29,484 bases of DNA from Beroe ovata (taxonomy: Eukaryota > Ctenophora > Nuda > Beroida > Beroidae), in contig CAMPET010000026.1 of assembly GCA_946803715.1 (NCBI GenBank), positions 333,495 through 362,978 of the forward strand, read 5' to 3'. Below are positions 29,371 through 29,484 of the stretch, piece by piece. Both the position numbers and the translations under genes were made by a program. Every line of letters starts with the position of its first letter. The stretch's first letter is position 1. The notes under the pieces were generated by a model. That model had not been told where the DNA came from, ran no database searches, and was given only the letters and a program-made list of their open reading frames with translations.

Positions 29371-29484
29371 GTGTCAACGCTAGTGGTGTCGGACTGTCAG
29401 GGAAAGTGGTGTCAAGGCTAGTGGTGTCAGACTGTCAGGGAAAGTTGTGTCAAGGCAAGAGGTGTCAGACTGTCAGGGAAAGTG
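29371..29484. repeat. 38-bp tandem repeat, at least 3 units, running off the edge
   Basis: Units start GTGTCAA(C/G)GC and end GACTGTCAGGGAAAGT(G/T), at 29371, 29409 and 29447. The period is exactly 38 and the third unit ends on the last base of the window. The array therefore probably continues to the right. Confidence 0.95.

Noticed and set aside
1-29484. CRISPR array, prokaryotic operon, tRNA or rRNA genes
   Set aside because: No evenly spaced identical repeats with unique spacers, no tRNA-like cloverleaf with a GGTTCGA-type arm, and no rRNA sequence was recognised. The gene structure is eukaryotic.

Overview
The window is nuclear DNA of an early-branching, probably aquatic animal. Genes are split into many short exons (26-320 nt) by mostly 60-1000 nt GT-AG introns. 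Two axonemal-type proteins (RSPH1 and an EF-hand protein with FG-x-D motifs), CR1/L2-like LINE fragments, foldback MITEs and CA microsatellites all fit a metazoan. High allelic-looking divergence, compact introns and antisense genes nested in introns would suit a sponge or cnidarian, but the sequence alone does not settle the phylum.

Layout. 224-596 (+): last two coding exons of an unidentified gene that enters from the left. 597-2775: intergenic, with a GC-rich cluster of foldback-element copies. 2776-14950 (+): a 19-exon gene whose exons join into one 675-codon frame (674 aa plus stop), with an EF-hand pair in the middle and a recurring FG-x-D motif. Two antisense genes lie inside its introns. 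One (8226-8691, -) encodes a small acidic protein with a signal peptide. The other (9955-11659, -) encodes a secreted fucolectin / F5/8-type C-like protein. 15691-17747 (+): an unidentified coiled-coil gene whose 3' half is hard to model (in-frame stops, or a possible 26-nt intron). 18570-20532 (+): two further, damaged copies of its coiled-coil exons, in tandem, separated by 14-bp minisatellite tracts. 20888-22225 (-): a complete five-exon radial spoke head gene, RSPH1, convergent with the coiled-coil array. 22226-29484: no intact gene seen. It holds two decayed LINE reverse-transcriptase fragments, a 131-bp near-perfect palindromic MITE with an 8-bp target duplication, a 0.6-kb block present twice beside single-N joins (probably two alleles placed in series) and a 38-bp tandem repeat running off the right edge.

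Function. RSPH1, and probably the EF-hand/FG-x-D protein, belong to the motile cilium. The two nested genes encode secreted products and are unrelated to their host except by position. Gene models were built by hand from splice consensus and frame continuity; no search was run.
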